NCBI RefSeq assembly: GCF_003144195.1
Contig: NW_020290020.1
Span: 124,001 to 188,000, forward strand
From: Ceraceosorus guamensis
Lineage: Eukaryota > Basidiomycota > Exobasidiomycetes > Ceraceosorales > Ceraceosoraceae
DNA: 64,000 nucleotides
Direction of reading: 5' to 3'
Shown: positions 1 through 11,262 of the stretch, piece by piece
How positions within the stretch are numbered: the first letter of the stretch is position 1
How the letters are laid out: every line of letters starts with the position of its first letter
Translations under genes and position numbers: made by a program
Notes under the pieces: generated by a model
Seen by the model: only the letters and a program-made list of their open reading frames with translations
What the model was told of the DNA's origin: nothing
Database searches by the model: none

Positions 1-2346
1 CTTTCCCAGCGCCTTGCTAGCCGGGTACGCAATATAAATCATCGCGGCGCTCTCCAGACCTGCGAGTACCTTGTCCAACGCAGCTACCTGAAACGGAGGC
101 ATGACGATGCTGGCGAGCGTGAGCACCAGGCTGAAGAAGAGGATGGTCAAGCTGAAAGGGTTGGAGAGCAGAGAAAGGAATGGACCAGCCAGTGTGGCCG
201 GATCGACCAGCACTGAGGCTTTTCGCGCGTGCCCTCTTCGGCTCCTAACCGTGCGACCTGACTGAGAGTCTGCAGCCGCAGTAGAAATGCCGCACGCTTG
301 AGCGAGCACCGAAAGTCAGCAACGATGCGCATCAGGGTCAACATTCATCGCAACTCACCAGCGACGAGGCCTTGATGATTACCGAGCACCATGCTGCTGA
401 TAAGGCCGGCTGCACTGGCAGCCAGCAGTAACCCGCTAGGCAGGTGCAACCCCGCATTGTCCTCTGCATGCACCTCTTCCGAACCCTCCAGCAATGCGTG
501 CTCGATCGACTCTTTGAGGACGTAGATGGATGCGAATACGAGGTATATAGATTGCACAAAGTGCAGCAGCGTTTCGACTCGTTGAGGTCTGTGTGGATGT
601 AGAGCAGAGGGCAGCGTGAGCTGCGCTGGCGCACCTCCACTCTCTACGCTCACATCCTAGCACTCACCCGTATACCTTTCCAGCCTTGTTTTCCGCCTTA
701 GCTTTGGTGGTAGCCCACTGTCCGCCGGCTTCGCACCAGCTACCGAGCGCGTCAAATACGACAAGATATCCCAGACCCGTCATGGCCAAAGAGTCTCCCG
801 CCTGTCCGGCCACCCATAGTCCCGCTCCTACAGCAAAGTGCACCGCACCAAACAAGAGGAGGGGTCTGGCGGAAGGTGGCAGACCGGACAAGTCCGCGAG
901 GGAGCTGGAAGAAGAGGAAGACCCGAATGCGGTCGCAGCTGCGTGCGGTGCGTGACGTGGGCCCGAGTTGTCCAGCGACGAAGGAGCATTAACTTCCCAA
1001 GGGGGCACATCCGAGCCGTACTTGCCCGTCGCTGCGGATACGGGAGACATAGGACTGGCAGATGACAGCCCTCCAGCCGACACCTCGCCTGGGGAAGAGC
1101 CGAGGCTGTGCGTCTGAACTCCGCCTCTAGCATCCAACATCGCCGCATGATTGACGGAGTGTTTTCGATGATGTCCTCTTCTGCTCCTGCTGGAGCTAGA
1201 TTGCAAGCTGGCACCTCCGTCGGCGGAAGCCGGTGCCAGAGTTGCTTCCGTGGTATCGGCTGGAGCTGCGCCAGAAAAGTTTCTTGCCGCTTGAGCAGCA
1301 TCTGCTTCTGCCTCTGCCTCCGTACCAGGTCTCGGGAAGAATGTCGACAGGTTCCTGGCATGGACAGTGGAGTGCATGCGGCTATGCTCGCGCCTCTCTG
1401 CGGGGCTCATCCGATCCAAAGCGCTCAGCGAAAGTCCACCGGATGTCAGTTCAGATGACGCTGATGAACTTTGCCTGTCCAACGGCGAAGTCGCATCGCT
1501 CGGGAAGGCATCTAGAGATTCGTAGGCCTCCTCCTGCTCCTCGGCAGTACGGGATGCCTTGGCTGCCTCGGTCGCGCGAGCCTGTTCTCCCTCTGGGAAG
1601 CCATTGAGCGATGGAGTTGCTGGCTGTACACTGACGCGGAGCGCCGGCAGCCCGCCCTTACTTTCCAAACTTGTCTCTCTCTCCATGTTGTGCCTTTGTG
1701 GCGCAGCCCCTGCACCCTGGGTCGTCTCAGGTAGCGGCACCGCCTTGCGTTCAGGGCTGCCCTCAAAGGTAGAACTCAATTTCCTTTCCCTCGAGTAAGA
1801 TGAGGGGTAGCCCGCGCTCGCAATGCCCAAAGCCTTGTTGGTGTTTCGCAGCTGCTCAGCGCTTAGACTACTACCACTGATAGTGCGCGGTCTATTAGGG
1901 CTCGTTTCGGATGCTGGCGAAAGAGTGGATGGATAGCTGCCAGATGCGAGCAGCACAGACGGAGCTCGAGCGTGGGTTGACCCCGATTGTTGACCTTTGG
2001 TCGACCCGCTGGACGAATTTGAGGCTCGTCTTCCGCTCAGATCAGGTCTTGCGACGTCTTGGCCCTCCTCGGACGATGGAGGGAATAGCGTAGAGGAGAT
2101 GCTCGGCCCACGTTCTGAAGAAGGATAGACTGGAGAGGAGGTCTCTTCGTACTCTCTCGTCAGGGAGCGCACAGATTTGTGCTTCTTCTTTTGTCCAGAG
2201 GTAGCAGCTCCCGCCTTAGATGTGAAGCTCGTGTCGCTCTTGGCCGGGGACGTGGAGGGAGAGGTAGATGGGACGACGTCTAGGACGCCTTGCTGAGAGT
2301 CGTCGACCTCGACAGCTGGCGATGAAGGCGAGGATGAGGCTGGCAT
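1..2346 (-). CDS. ZRG17-like CDF zinc transporter, 3' part cut off by the window edge
   Basis: Membrane transporter of the cation diffusion facilitator family, closest to the fungal Zrg17/Msc2 branch that loads zinc into the early secretory pathway. Visible exons are 2346-668, 588-359 and 212 to the edge; each junction is GT-AG and keeps frame. The first ~470 residues are a Ser/Ala/Pro-rich, probably cytosolic and disordered region. Membrane segments follow: one around RPLLLFGAVHFAVGAGLWVA, the typical SIYLVFASIYVLKESIEHAL segment, LLLAASAAGLISSMVLGNHQ, and in exon 3 NPFSLTILFFSLVLTLASIV followed by PPFQVAALDKVLAGLE, which is very characteristic of this branch. The start is the first ATG of the long exon. 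The C-terminus lies outside the window, so the metal-site residues there cannot be judged. Zinc as substrate is inferred from the family. Confidence 0.8.
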
Positions 2347-4679
2347 AGCTTTTACATCAGAAGGACGATCTTGCAGCGGCGAAAAGTGAGAACGGCGGAG
2401 CCCACATGCAGCATGCAGTTGCGAGTCACCAAGTCAGTGAGTGTGATGGCTGAAAGAGGACTACGCTGCGGTGCATGGGCGGCGGTGCGCCTGGATGATG
2501 ACAGGCGCAATCGGCGCAGGCGGAGAAGATTCAGCACCTATGCTTGCTCAGCACGCGATAGGCTCTGCAAAAGGGCTGGCCTGCGACGGCTACAGCTACA
2601 GCGATGACCTCTGCGATGATGTCTGCAGTCCGCGGCCGTGTCGCACGTACGTAAACGTGAGCTCGAGTCTTGCTATACTCGACGATTGAAAGTGCTTATT
2701 TGGCTCAAATGGGCAAGTGGGCGCAGTGAATCGTGCTGATGAGACAGACGAGTTGCAAAGTACACTCGCATCCGCGTATAGTTGCTTATTGTGCTTGCCT
2801 TGCTGTGACACGAATCGTGAATGCGAACCTCTTCGGTCAAAGCTATACAATAGGCAGCCCATCTGCTGCTGTGTCAGAGTCAGGTCTCTGATGACACGCG
2901 GAGACGGACGACGCTGCTGAGGTTCTGCGCCGCGCGCTCATCTCGGCCAGCATCCTCGCGCACTCGTACAGTAGGTTCCTGTGGCCAACTTCCCAGACAT
3001 CATCTTCGCGCGCCGCTGTGCCATCCAGCATCAGTAAGTAGTCTTGAGTATGCAGCGAGCAGCAGCCGCTTGCACAGCAAATCCTTTGCCAGCCGACGGC
3101 CAGCATGCACGCGCCGCACAACGTGCCGGTATATGCGCCTCTTCATGTACCTATACGCTTGCGATTAGGGTTACGTGCAGCTGATTGAGGGGCAGTCGTG
3201 AGTCTTGAGTCCGAGCTGGCTGCGCACGGTCCGCACCTCTGTGCGCGTGTACTCGTCGTGGTCGTGGCGGTGCTGCTGCGTTCAATCGCGTGACTGTTTT
3301 TGAGCGCAAGCAGCCATCCATCGAGCTGTCGGGTTGGGCATCCCAGCGGATATCATCGAGCCTTCGTCTGAAGTTAACAGGCATGGGAGCGGCGAAGCGT
3401 CACAGACAGGACGAAACGGATGCTGAATGTCGTCGTCGTTAGCGTGGACGCAATGACAGCCACAGGCACTGAGATTCCAGAGTGCGTGGCGTGAGTGTGT
3501 TTGGCGAGCCTCGATGCATATCCACACGGGCGTCCATCAACAAATCAAGCCTTCTGGGACGAAGGGGCGCTTCTCTGGGTAGACCATGACTATGTGACCC
3601 ACCACCCTACTTCCAAAATGAGCCAAAACAATGATCATGGTCTGACATACTCTGACTCGCGTCCGAACACGCTTGCGCCCTTCGTCATCAAGAAGCAGAG
3701 ACATCACTGTTGACCGTTGTTTGGCCAGGATGTGGTCAGGATGAGTGCCCGGTGAACAGTCCAGAATGGCACAGCGTAGCGCGAGCCGCTTCGTCTACAA
3801 AATGGCGCACCCCACCAGCACGAGCCCTCTCTGCTCAGCATTGCCGTCACCACTTGAACTTGTCCAAAAGCCTATGTCTTGTCTTCTGCACAACAAGAGC
3901 GACCGAAATGAAGTTACATGCCAAGCTATCGGCCGCAAGTGCCATTCTCGCCATGACCTCGGCTGGGCAGCGTATGCAGCGCTCCCAACAAAGATCCCTG
4001 AAGCAACTACTGCGCTGCTTGCTTCTAGGACTCATGGTCCAAGTTCGACCTGTTTCCCTACCAGTGAGAGTGAGTACAAGAAATAATAAACCCACCTCTC
4101 ACAGTGCCTCGTCTGTCCTGAATGCGATGCAAATAGTCGGGACGTTGCTCAAGTACATTGCGGCCGAAAGCGAAGCCCCATATCCACACTGAAGACCTAT
4201 TCATTGGCCCTACCATCCCCAGTCTGCTGCAAATCATACGCTTGTGGTCAAGGCAAAACGTGCTATGAGCCAGTCCTATGCTCTGATGAGTAAGTAAAGA
4301 TTTTGTTGCTTACAGGTGTCCGTACCGGAGTCGCTGACGACATTGCTTGCCATGACGCCGTGACGCCAGGCCTGGTCATCATCCTTGAAAGAAGCTCGTC
4401 GCATGCGTTGAAGCATCTCACCAGGCGGCTCCGTCGCTCTGCGCTAGTACTTGTGTTCGAGACGATAGCTGCTCCTTTCCGATGACGCACCAAAGCGTTC
4501 AGAGGGCTCATAGATATCTGGCGGGCTGAGGTTCTTCCTACAGGTGCCTATGACAGCTGCACCATTGACACGAGTGTCAGCACGTGGTGCGAACCCATCA
4601 TTCGTAATTGCCATTGGGCGCATCATCTCCCCTTACAACAAACCCAAGGGCCATGAAGAGATCTTGCGTGGTATGATCG
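2347..4679. other. gene-poor interval between the zinc transporter and the DCAF4-like gene
   Basis: No conserved coding sequence was recognised except a weak small-gene candidate at 4025-4204, listed separately. Open frames here are short, mutually overlapping and carry no recognisable motif. The right part holds the downstream region of the DCAF4-like gene, and the left part holds the probable promoter of the zinc transporter. Confidence 0.5.
4025..4204 (-). CDS. candidate small two-exon gene, about 44 residues, unknown
   Basis: A possible tiny gene: ATG at 4204, exon 4204-4103, a 45-bp GTGAGA...TAG intron, exon 4057-4025 ending in TAG. Phase is kept and the total is 45 codons. The first exon reads as SVWIWGFAFGRN followed by a charged stretch VLEQRPDYLHRIQDRR, which resembles a small membrane-anchored mitochondrial protein. 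I recognise no family. An in-frame ATG further upstream would lengthen the N-terminus. The short intron and lack of homology make this a weak call; it could be noise. Confidence 0.22.
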
Positions 4680-6647
4680 TCACTCGAAGAAGTACACCGT
4701 GTCCTTGTGTGAGATGAAAAGCCCAAAGCGATCATACCGCCATGCAATGCTGAGCGGTTCCGTAAACACGAAATTGGGTTCGTCTTTCCGGTGCGTCGCA
4801 GCATCGGGAAAGTCTGCGCTTGGATAGATGGTAGGGAATGCCGGTGAGCGATCGCTAGACCAGATGACGTTGGGAGATTCAAAGCGCCAAATTCGGACGA
4901 CGTGATCCTCCCCTTCGGCTGCGATCAGTCTTTGGACGGGATTAACAACCACACACTGAGCGTACAGGAAGCGGTGTCAGCGCAGGAGAGATATGCATAT
5001 CCTGGCCAACAGCGACTCACTAACGTCATGGAAGCCGTCGAAACATGCCCGCAATACTGCATGGCGATATTGACGTCCCTGTCGAGCCTTAAGAGCTGAT
5101 GACAGCGGTGACAGTCAGGCGTTGCTTCAATGATAGTGAGGCCTGTAGTCCTAATCACTCACGCTACCCCGGGTCGTGCTCACGATGAGTCCACCGTGCC
5201 CGTCATCATCAATGGAGGCAATTGCGCCCTCGAGACTAGGTCCAGGGCGAACTTTGATATTGCCTCGCTCCAAATTTTCCAGACTCAAGATGTTCAATAG
5301 GCCAGAGCGCAAGCCCAGGATCAACGCGCGATCAGGCATGAAGGCGAGGCGAAGGATGTCGGAGTGAAACTTGAGCTTGTGTCCGGGCGGCAAGTCAAGC
5401 TGTTGCCATGTATCGGCGACAAACAGCACCTCTGCGCGTCCGTCTCGCACTGAGAAGGGTGCGAGGAGGGAGCAGCCTCATCAGCAACGAGTCCCACACC
5501 GAACGACCTTGCGATTGCGCCTCACCTCTCGCTGCATACATACTCCTCCTGTCGCTTGTTAGGACGAAGGCAGCACGCGGTATCTCAGGTGATTTTGCAT
5601 CTTGTGGCCAATGGCGGCGCCAATCTTGGCGGCTTCGTTGATGAAAAGCCATTGCTACCGTGCCACCACGTCCCGCGTAAGGCACGCTTTTGTGAGTTCG
5701 ACTGGGTGAGCCAGCGATCCGCTCACGGGGTCAAGAAAGCTATAACGAACTCACCACATGAAGTCAAGATCTTTGGTGTACGGAGCTCTGTCAAAGGGAG
5801 AGTGAAGCCAGCCGAGTTCCAAGGATTGTCCGCCTTCGATCCGTCGGTCAGCATTGAATGCAGGGCCCTCTCGTTTGCCTGCATGTTCTATATCTCTTCA
5901 AGGTAAGGCAGGCAAACATGTCAAATTAGAAGGCATGCACAAACTACTGTGGCAGCAAGACAATCCCTTCACACCAACTCAACCACTCACCCGAACACTA
6001 CAAGACGAGACATCGTGCACAGTAGCATTTGCGGAGCTTCAGGACTGGTCTGAATATCGAGGCACGATCAGTAGTGGCACATGACGTGGCAACCGTGATA
6101 GCCGTCATCGAAGCACGCGCGCGCGCGCGCGCGCGCGCGCGATGCACTCACTTGAATTCGAAGACTGCTGTCTACAAGAGGTGGGGTCGTTTCATCCTGC
6201 ATGCTGATCCACAAGCAGCGGATTGCATCTCCTTTCCTGATACCTCTGGCCTCGCGCACCTGCAGATGAAGTTGCGCAAGTCTTCGTGTTCTGTTTTTGA
6301 TTGAGGTAAGCGGGCTCTGCTGGCCTGCAGATCGATGCTACGACAGGAACTCACCGAGAGCTTTGAGTCAAGCTTGGCATAGAATTTCGACTCCGCATCG
6401 CCAATCCCTGAAATGCCTGACTTCGCGGAGCAGGTGTCCCATCCGACATGGCGTCTGCCGGCGTCTCAAATGCCGGAGGGTCTGCACGAATGACGAGCTT
6501 GCGCTTTCCTGCGCTTTCCTTTGCTTTCTCCTTATCATCAGCACGTTTAGTCTTTACTTTTGATTGCGAAGGCGGCAGCGCAAAGAACCTCTTGAGCTGT
6601 GCATCCCATCGCATGCCTGCAGGCACTGGAAAGGGTGGCGCCGACAT
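4680..6647 (-). CDS. DCAF4-like WD40-repeat protein
   Basis: Predicted beta-propeller protein of the DCAF4 type, a substrate-receptor candidate for CUL4-DDB1 ubiquitin ligases. Eight exons (6647-6355, 6290-6152, 6049-5991, 5895-5755, 5701-5526, 5449-5163, 5095-5021, 4955-4680) join in phase to 481 codons plus stop, near the ~495 residues of human DCAF4. Family marks are the N-terminal PAGMRWDAQLKRFFALPP, corresponding to DCAF4 'LPGFYFDPEKKRYFRLLPG'; the RAAFVLTSDRRSMYAAR strand; NIAMQYCGHVS, where DCAF4 has GHVN; and RLIAAEGEDHVVRIWRFES, where DCAF4 has VVAVGQDCYTRIWSL. The protein ends in GLFISHKDTVYFFE. The start is the first ATG just before the conserved motif. An upstream non-coding or coding exon cannot be excluded. 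Ligase function is inferred from the family. Exons 4 and 5 rest on phase more than on homology. Confidence 0.72.
6115..6141. repeat. (CG)n dinucleotide run inside an intron
   Basis: An uninterrupted alternating C-G run of about 27 bp. It lies in intron 2 of the DCAF4-like gene, about 10 bp from the splice donor. Such runs favour Z-DNA and are prone to length change. Confidence 0.9.
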
Positions 6648-7566
6648 GACCAACGTCGGCGTTCTTCAATGAGGAGCGTGGCAATACTTGACGTCTGCGG
6701 ATCTCGCCTTTCATACATGCCATCTGATCGTCTTGAAGCAGCGTGCGCAGCTCTGCAGGCGGCAATGACAACCGAATGCTCTGGATTGCCCTTTCGGATG
6801 GCATCTATCCAGGACAGCCAGCTCAACAGCCGCTAGACTGCTGTCTGCCCTGCAAGTCCTCGTAACCCTCGTGCTTCGTCCCGGCAATCTCTACCCTCTT
6901 CACCCACTTTGCATCCAAATCGTCTGTTTGCTTGTATTGACGCATCTCATGCTCGATGGGTGATGAGTGTAGTGGAGGAAACACAAAGCAGCGAGCGTCC
7001 AAACTTTCCTCGAGCTGCTGCTCGCCGCCACATATGCACTTCGGTTACCATGTTTGTTGTGTTTTGCAGCGCGAAAATCACGGCGTCACGTGACCAATAT
7101 CTGCCCTCCACTTCCTCTGTTGACTCACGACTCAAGACTCAAAACTGTTGACTCAAAACTCGACTTTGACTCGACTTTGACTTGAGGGTTGAGACTTGAC
7201 TCTTCGCTGTGACGCTGATGCCTGGCGTACGCTTGACTGAAGCTCAAAGCCAAGCACTCGGGGAATCCGGGCAGCGGCTCTAGGCTCGCGGCACAGAAAT
7301 GGCTCTAGATTCGTTCCTTGACCCGGGCCAGTGCGTGCATGGTGTCCAGCGCCCAGCAGCATGGCTCGTCAGAGCTTAGTCACGTTTTTGCCGAATGGCA
7401 TCTTTTCAAGCTCACGAAAAGTTCACGTCGAAACCATTGCGTGTATGACATATCGATTCAAATTGCGAAGCGACTTTGTAGAAGAAGGCGTTGCAGCTTG
7501 AAGTGCACGAGGCGGATTTGAGACGTGGCCAACAATGGCAGCGACGAGCGGCCAAGGTGCTCGCAC
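6648..7566. other. intergenic interval rich in GACTCAA/GACTTTG words
   Basis: No gene recognised. At about 7125-7200 there is a cluster of near-repeats of GACTCAA, GACTCAC and GACTTTG, the same word family seen in the other gene-poor stretches. The right end is the 3' flank of the ARMT1 gene. Confidence 0.5.
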
Positions 7567-9667
7567 CTAGGGGCGCGTTTCGCCTCCCAGTTGCACTGGT
7601 TTCCTTTCCGCATCGCCTTCGCTGAGCAAAACGACGGCGTACTTGCCGCTGATCCGCCATCCCGGCTCCTCCTTGTCCAATCTAGCAGCTGTCGCCTCGT
7701 CCACCCCGACGACCACATCGGATTTGACTGTCCTGAGCGAGACGACCGGAGGTGCGCCATCTTCCGAAGCCAAGGGTCCAATCGCAATGTCGAATGGAGT
7801 TTGCGATGGAGCTTGACAGTCATAAGTCAATTTACTGCGAGGCGGAGGCGAGGAGCAGATGAGACGAAGTGCACGCGAGGCATGCAAAAGCCGCCGCGAG
7901 CTCACCGGTGGTTCAGATCGCCTTTGAAGAAGACGCAATCACTCTCGGACAGGTGCAAAAAGAGGTCCGGAGCTTCAGAAGGCAAAGACCAAAAGCTGTA
8001 GCCTGCGTGCAAGGATCGGAAGCATAGGAGATATCAGCGCTTGCAGGTGCGAGTCGTGGACTGCGGCTCGACGTACCAGTACACCAGAAGGGATGTTGCT
8101 CTGAGTGGCATCAACAGGTAAGTGGTCAGAATGGGCTTTTTGTGCTTCAGGCACCAAGGATTCGTCGTGTGACTCACCATACACCCATTTGCCCTCCTTC
8201 TCGTAATTTTTCCAGCGCACAGCGAGCTGCCTCAGGGACTGCAGCTGATCATCCGTAGCAGTGCTGAACAGGCTGCCGTACATCATGCTATTCAACAGCC
8301 AGTCCCAATCCTTGCGTGTGACGTCGGAGACGAACCAAGCGAACCTCTTGCCGTGGAAGCGAATCTGCTTTGCGATGCCAGACTGGATGAGCCAGTCCGC
8401 TGCGGGGAAACAAGTGAAGAATATCTCGTCAGCTTTACGCATTGCACCACGACTCGCGCTCTGCGAGTGCACTCACCATACACGCAATCGCAGTACAGCT
8501 CGAATCCTGCGTTGTCGAGTACAAAGTCAAGCCGACCATCTCTGCCAACATTAGAGGTGTGAGCGTGGCTATGAGCGTAGCCCTGTTGGGTTCCGGATCA
8601 TCACTCACTTGATGTTGGAAAGCAATGCCCAGATTCTGTCGATGTGATTTCCGAGGATGTTCTTCTCAGTCGCAGCCAGGTGCTCTCCCCCAGTGCTCTG
8701 AAGGCTCTTGATGTCTTCCTCAGTCATGTTGATGAGCAGACTTAGATCCGTAGCATTTCCCCACAAGCAGATCTGAGTAAGCTCGTGGAAGATGAGCTTC
8801 CTGGCTTTCACTTTCTCGTCTTCGCTAGCATTCGCTTCGTAATGGAACGGCTCGGCGAAGCGAGTCGAGAGCTCAAAGACGGCTGTGCCCGAGCGAGAGA
8901 AGGTGTCGCACTTTTGGCGGAAAAAGACGTCGTAGTCTTTCCAGTGCTTGGAGATGCTAAAGCATTCGTGCAGCCTACGGTACTTGTATGCTTCCGCAAA
9001 GAACCATGGACTGTCATACGAGCGCGTTGAGCGTCAAGGCAAGCTCAAGTCGGGCGCAGCGCCTCTGTCGAAATCGCTTACTCACGCATCCATGAAAGTC
9101 TTGCCTCTGAAATACTTTGCCAGCTCCTTGTTCCACAACGCCACATCGCCCTCGCCATCATCGACAACTGGTCTGAGCTTCGCATTCGCTTGAAGATCCT
9201 TCATCAGCTCCTGCATCCTCTCGATGCATTGCAGCAGATCGACCATCGATTCCTCCTTGCTCTGTTCGTTTAGCGTCTTGATGGTATCATCGATGGCCTT
9301 GCCCAGAATGGTCGGCAAGCGTTTGCCCATGGTCTCGTGCGCAAACGAGAACTCATGGTAGCCTCTGTAAGCTGGCCAAGGAGGGTTGTTGGGATCCACG
9401 CGGGACGGAGTCCGCGGATAGCTCTGCAAGGGATGCACAAGACGTTGATGCGGCAAGCATCAGCATTTGCTACACATTCTCTGTGAAGCCATCGCTGTTG
9501 GGTGTCGGGAGAACCAGGCAAACTCGGCTTGGTGGAGCCACATTTTTCTACCCCATCACAACACTCACACCTCCGCCGAATCCAGCTCGCTTAGGTGGCA
9601 AATTACCAAGATTGAGCACAGTCTTGTGCACGGGCTTTGCAAGCCCCTGAGCTCCCGTCGCCGACAT
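7567..9667 (-). CDS. damage-control phosphatase, ARMT1/DUF89 family
   Basis: Metal-dependent phosphatase of the DUF89/ARMT1 family (human ARMT1, yeast YMR027W), which hydrolyses sugar phosphates such as fructose-1-phosphate and is thought to clear damaging phosphometabolites in the cytosol. Eight exons (9667-9569, 9423-9086, 9010-8609, 8541-8477, 8399-8178, 8100-8077, 8002-7906, 7834-7567) join in phase to 504 residues, the usual size. Family motifs are WPAYRGYHEFSFAHETMGKR, APWFFAEAYKYRRL, LLINMTEEDIKSLQ, the metal-site segment DFVLDNAGFELYCDCV, IRFHGKRFAWFVSDV, HPFWCTGYSFWSLP and LSESDCVFFKGDLNHRKL. Exon 6 is only 24 nt but is required for the HPFW motif. I chose the ATG at 9667; a TTG 96 bp upstream is in frame but unlikely. 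Substrate is inferred from the family. Confidence 0.93.
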
Positions 9668-10253
9668 CGCAAAGTTGGCGGCTGACGCTTCTGTTGCTGG
9701 TGGGAGGTGGAGATCGACGCGACCGACTTGAGGGCTTTTCGACGTTGCTAGCTGAGTAGGCAAAAGAGTACGGGCACGAATCTGTGGAGATGAGTGGAGA
9801 GAGATGGTGGGAGCCCTCTCTTAAGAAGGCGCCAAGGTTTCTAAAGGACAGCAGTCACGAGTCGTGAGTAGCTTCGTCAGACCTTGGCTCTTCGTGTGTT
9901 TCCCTAGGCTCGCGCGATCTCACAAGCAGCAGCAGGAGCAGCAGATTCACGATTTCGCACGGTCCCTTGCTCGATCGTGAGTTGAGAGCGCCAGCAGAAG
10001 CAAGGGCAGCAGTAGCAGTACAGTAGCAGTAGCAGGAGGCAGGAGCAGCAGCACGCATGCGCGCATGCAGAAGCAACCTTTTCGGCTTGCCTGTGCTGCA
10101 GCTTTGCTTGCATCCTACTATAGCTGCTCGCTGCTGGATAGTCACAATCGCGACTCACTGCATGACTCACACTGTGACTGTGGCGCAACCTAGGGCTCCG
10201 ACCCTCTTGTGGAGACGTGCGCGGAGACGCCCCGGCCGGAAGAGAACGAGACC

Positions 10254-10271
10254 CAGCAGCAGCAGCAGCAG
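10254..10271. repeat. (CAG)6 triplet repeat
   Basis: Six uninterrupted CAG units in non-coding DNA. A second run of five copies lies at 10385-10399, and interrupted CAG/CTG tracts lie at about 9925-10050. Confidence 0.85.
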
Positions 10272-10314
10272 CTTGGCGAGGGACGTGCCAAGATGCTCGC
10301 TCGTGAATTAAGGC

Positions 10315-10337
10315 ACTCACGACTCACGACTCACGAC
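10315..10337. repeat. tandem ACTCACG heptamer array
   Basis: Three direct copies of ACTCACG plus a partial fourth. This is the clearest tandem form of a word that is scattered singly through the gene-poor intervals of the window. Confidence 0.8.
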
Positions 10338-11262
10338 TGTGGTGGACGCGCTCCGATTGCCGCCGCGAACCTGAGCCACCGCACCAGCAGCAGCAGCAGC
10401 GGCATCATGAGCATCATCATAATTATCAGCTGCAGGTGAACATCCTTGGGGACGCATGCTGCGTGTGGCTTGCCGAGTGCCTGCCGCTATACGCTGCATG
10501 TGTGCTATACTTAACAAGACTCGATCATTCGCGTCGAACCCTCCTAACCGCAGTCTGAGCTAGCAGAACTCCGACCGATCAGGCACGGAGCAGCACGTTC
10601 GTGATTGCCGAGAGGGCAGAGGACCCAGCAGCTATATAGGTGGTAACTAGACACCGCTCACGACTCGACCGCAGAGGCACTCATGACTGTCTCTGCATGT
10701 GTCCACACGGACCGGGGTCGCAGCTAGTGCTTGTGACACAGCCACACGACGTGGTTTCACGAGGACCGTGGCTGACACCAAGCTGGGGCATTGCAGTATA
10801 AAGGTGCAGACGCACTTCGAAAAAATATCTCAAGTGAAAGCTCTGCCATGTTCACAAATCACAAAGACGCTGGAAACAGGCTTTCTGACACGGCTTCACA
10901 TCACGGTCCACGACATCTATGCGATCACGTGACTGTGAGTGCGTGTGTATCAAGGTTATGGAGCCAATGGTCGTCTAAACTGCGTGCAAGTGGAAGTGGG
11001 GTGATCGCAGGTGTAGTGACCAGTACGAAACTCTTTACCTGTATAATAGAGGGACCTTGAAACTGGCCTCAATTCTGAGGCGAGCGCAGGAACAAGAGCA
11101 TGGATGACCAAAAGTCACCTTCAGGTAGTGATTCCTGAGTGGTGAGGTTTTCGTGGAATTTGCAACGTCATCTACACCAGTCATGAGTCCGAAATCGTTC
11201 TGGCATGTGGCTGATGACGCAGCCGAAGTTGCGCACGCGTATCCAACGATCTTGATCCGCGT

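Larger units (their letters stand above)
9668..11262. other. 1.6-kb intergenic interval with CAG and ACTCACG repeats
   Basis: No gene recognised. It holds several (CAG)n runs on both strands, a tandem ACTCACG array near 10315, and a CTATATAG box at 10632. A 77-codon frame at 10209 with six Gln codons is explained by the CAG run and has no other protein-like feature. Confidence 0.5.

Noticed and set aside
3710-4192. 160-codon open frame (+)
   Set aside because: No family motif and atypical composition; a small spliced candidate on the other strand overlaps it.
10315-10337. CRISPR-like array
   Set aside because: Units are 7 bp without spacers, in a eukaryotic genome.
10209-10439. Possible polyglutamine protein
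   Set aside because: The Gln run is just the (CAG)6 repeat; the remaining residues are low complexity, and CAG/CTG tracts occur in both orientations nearby.
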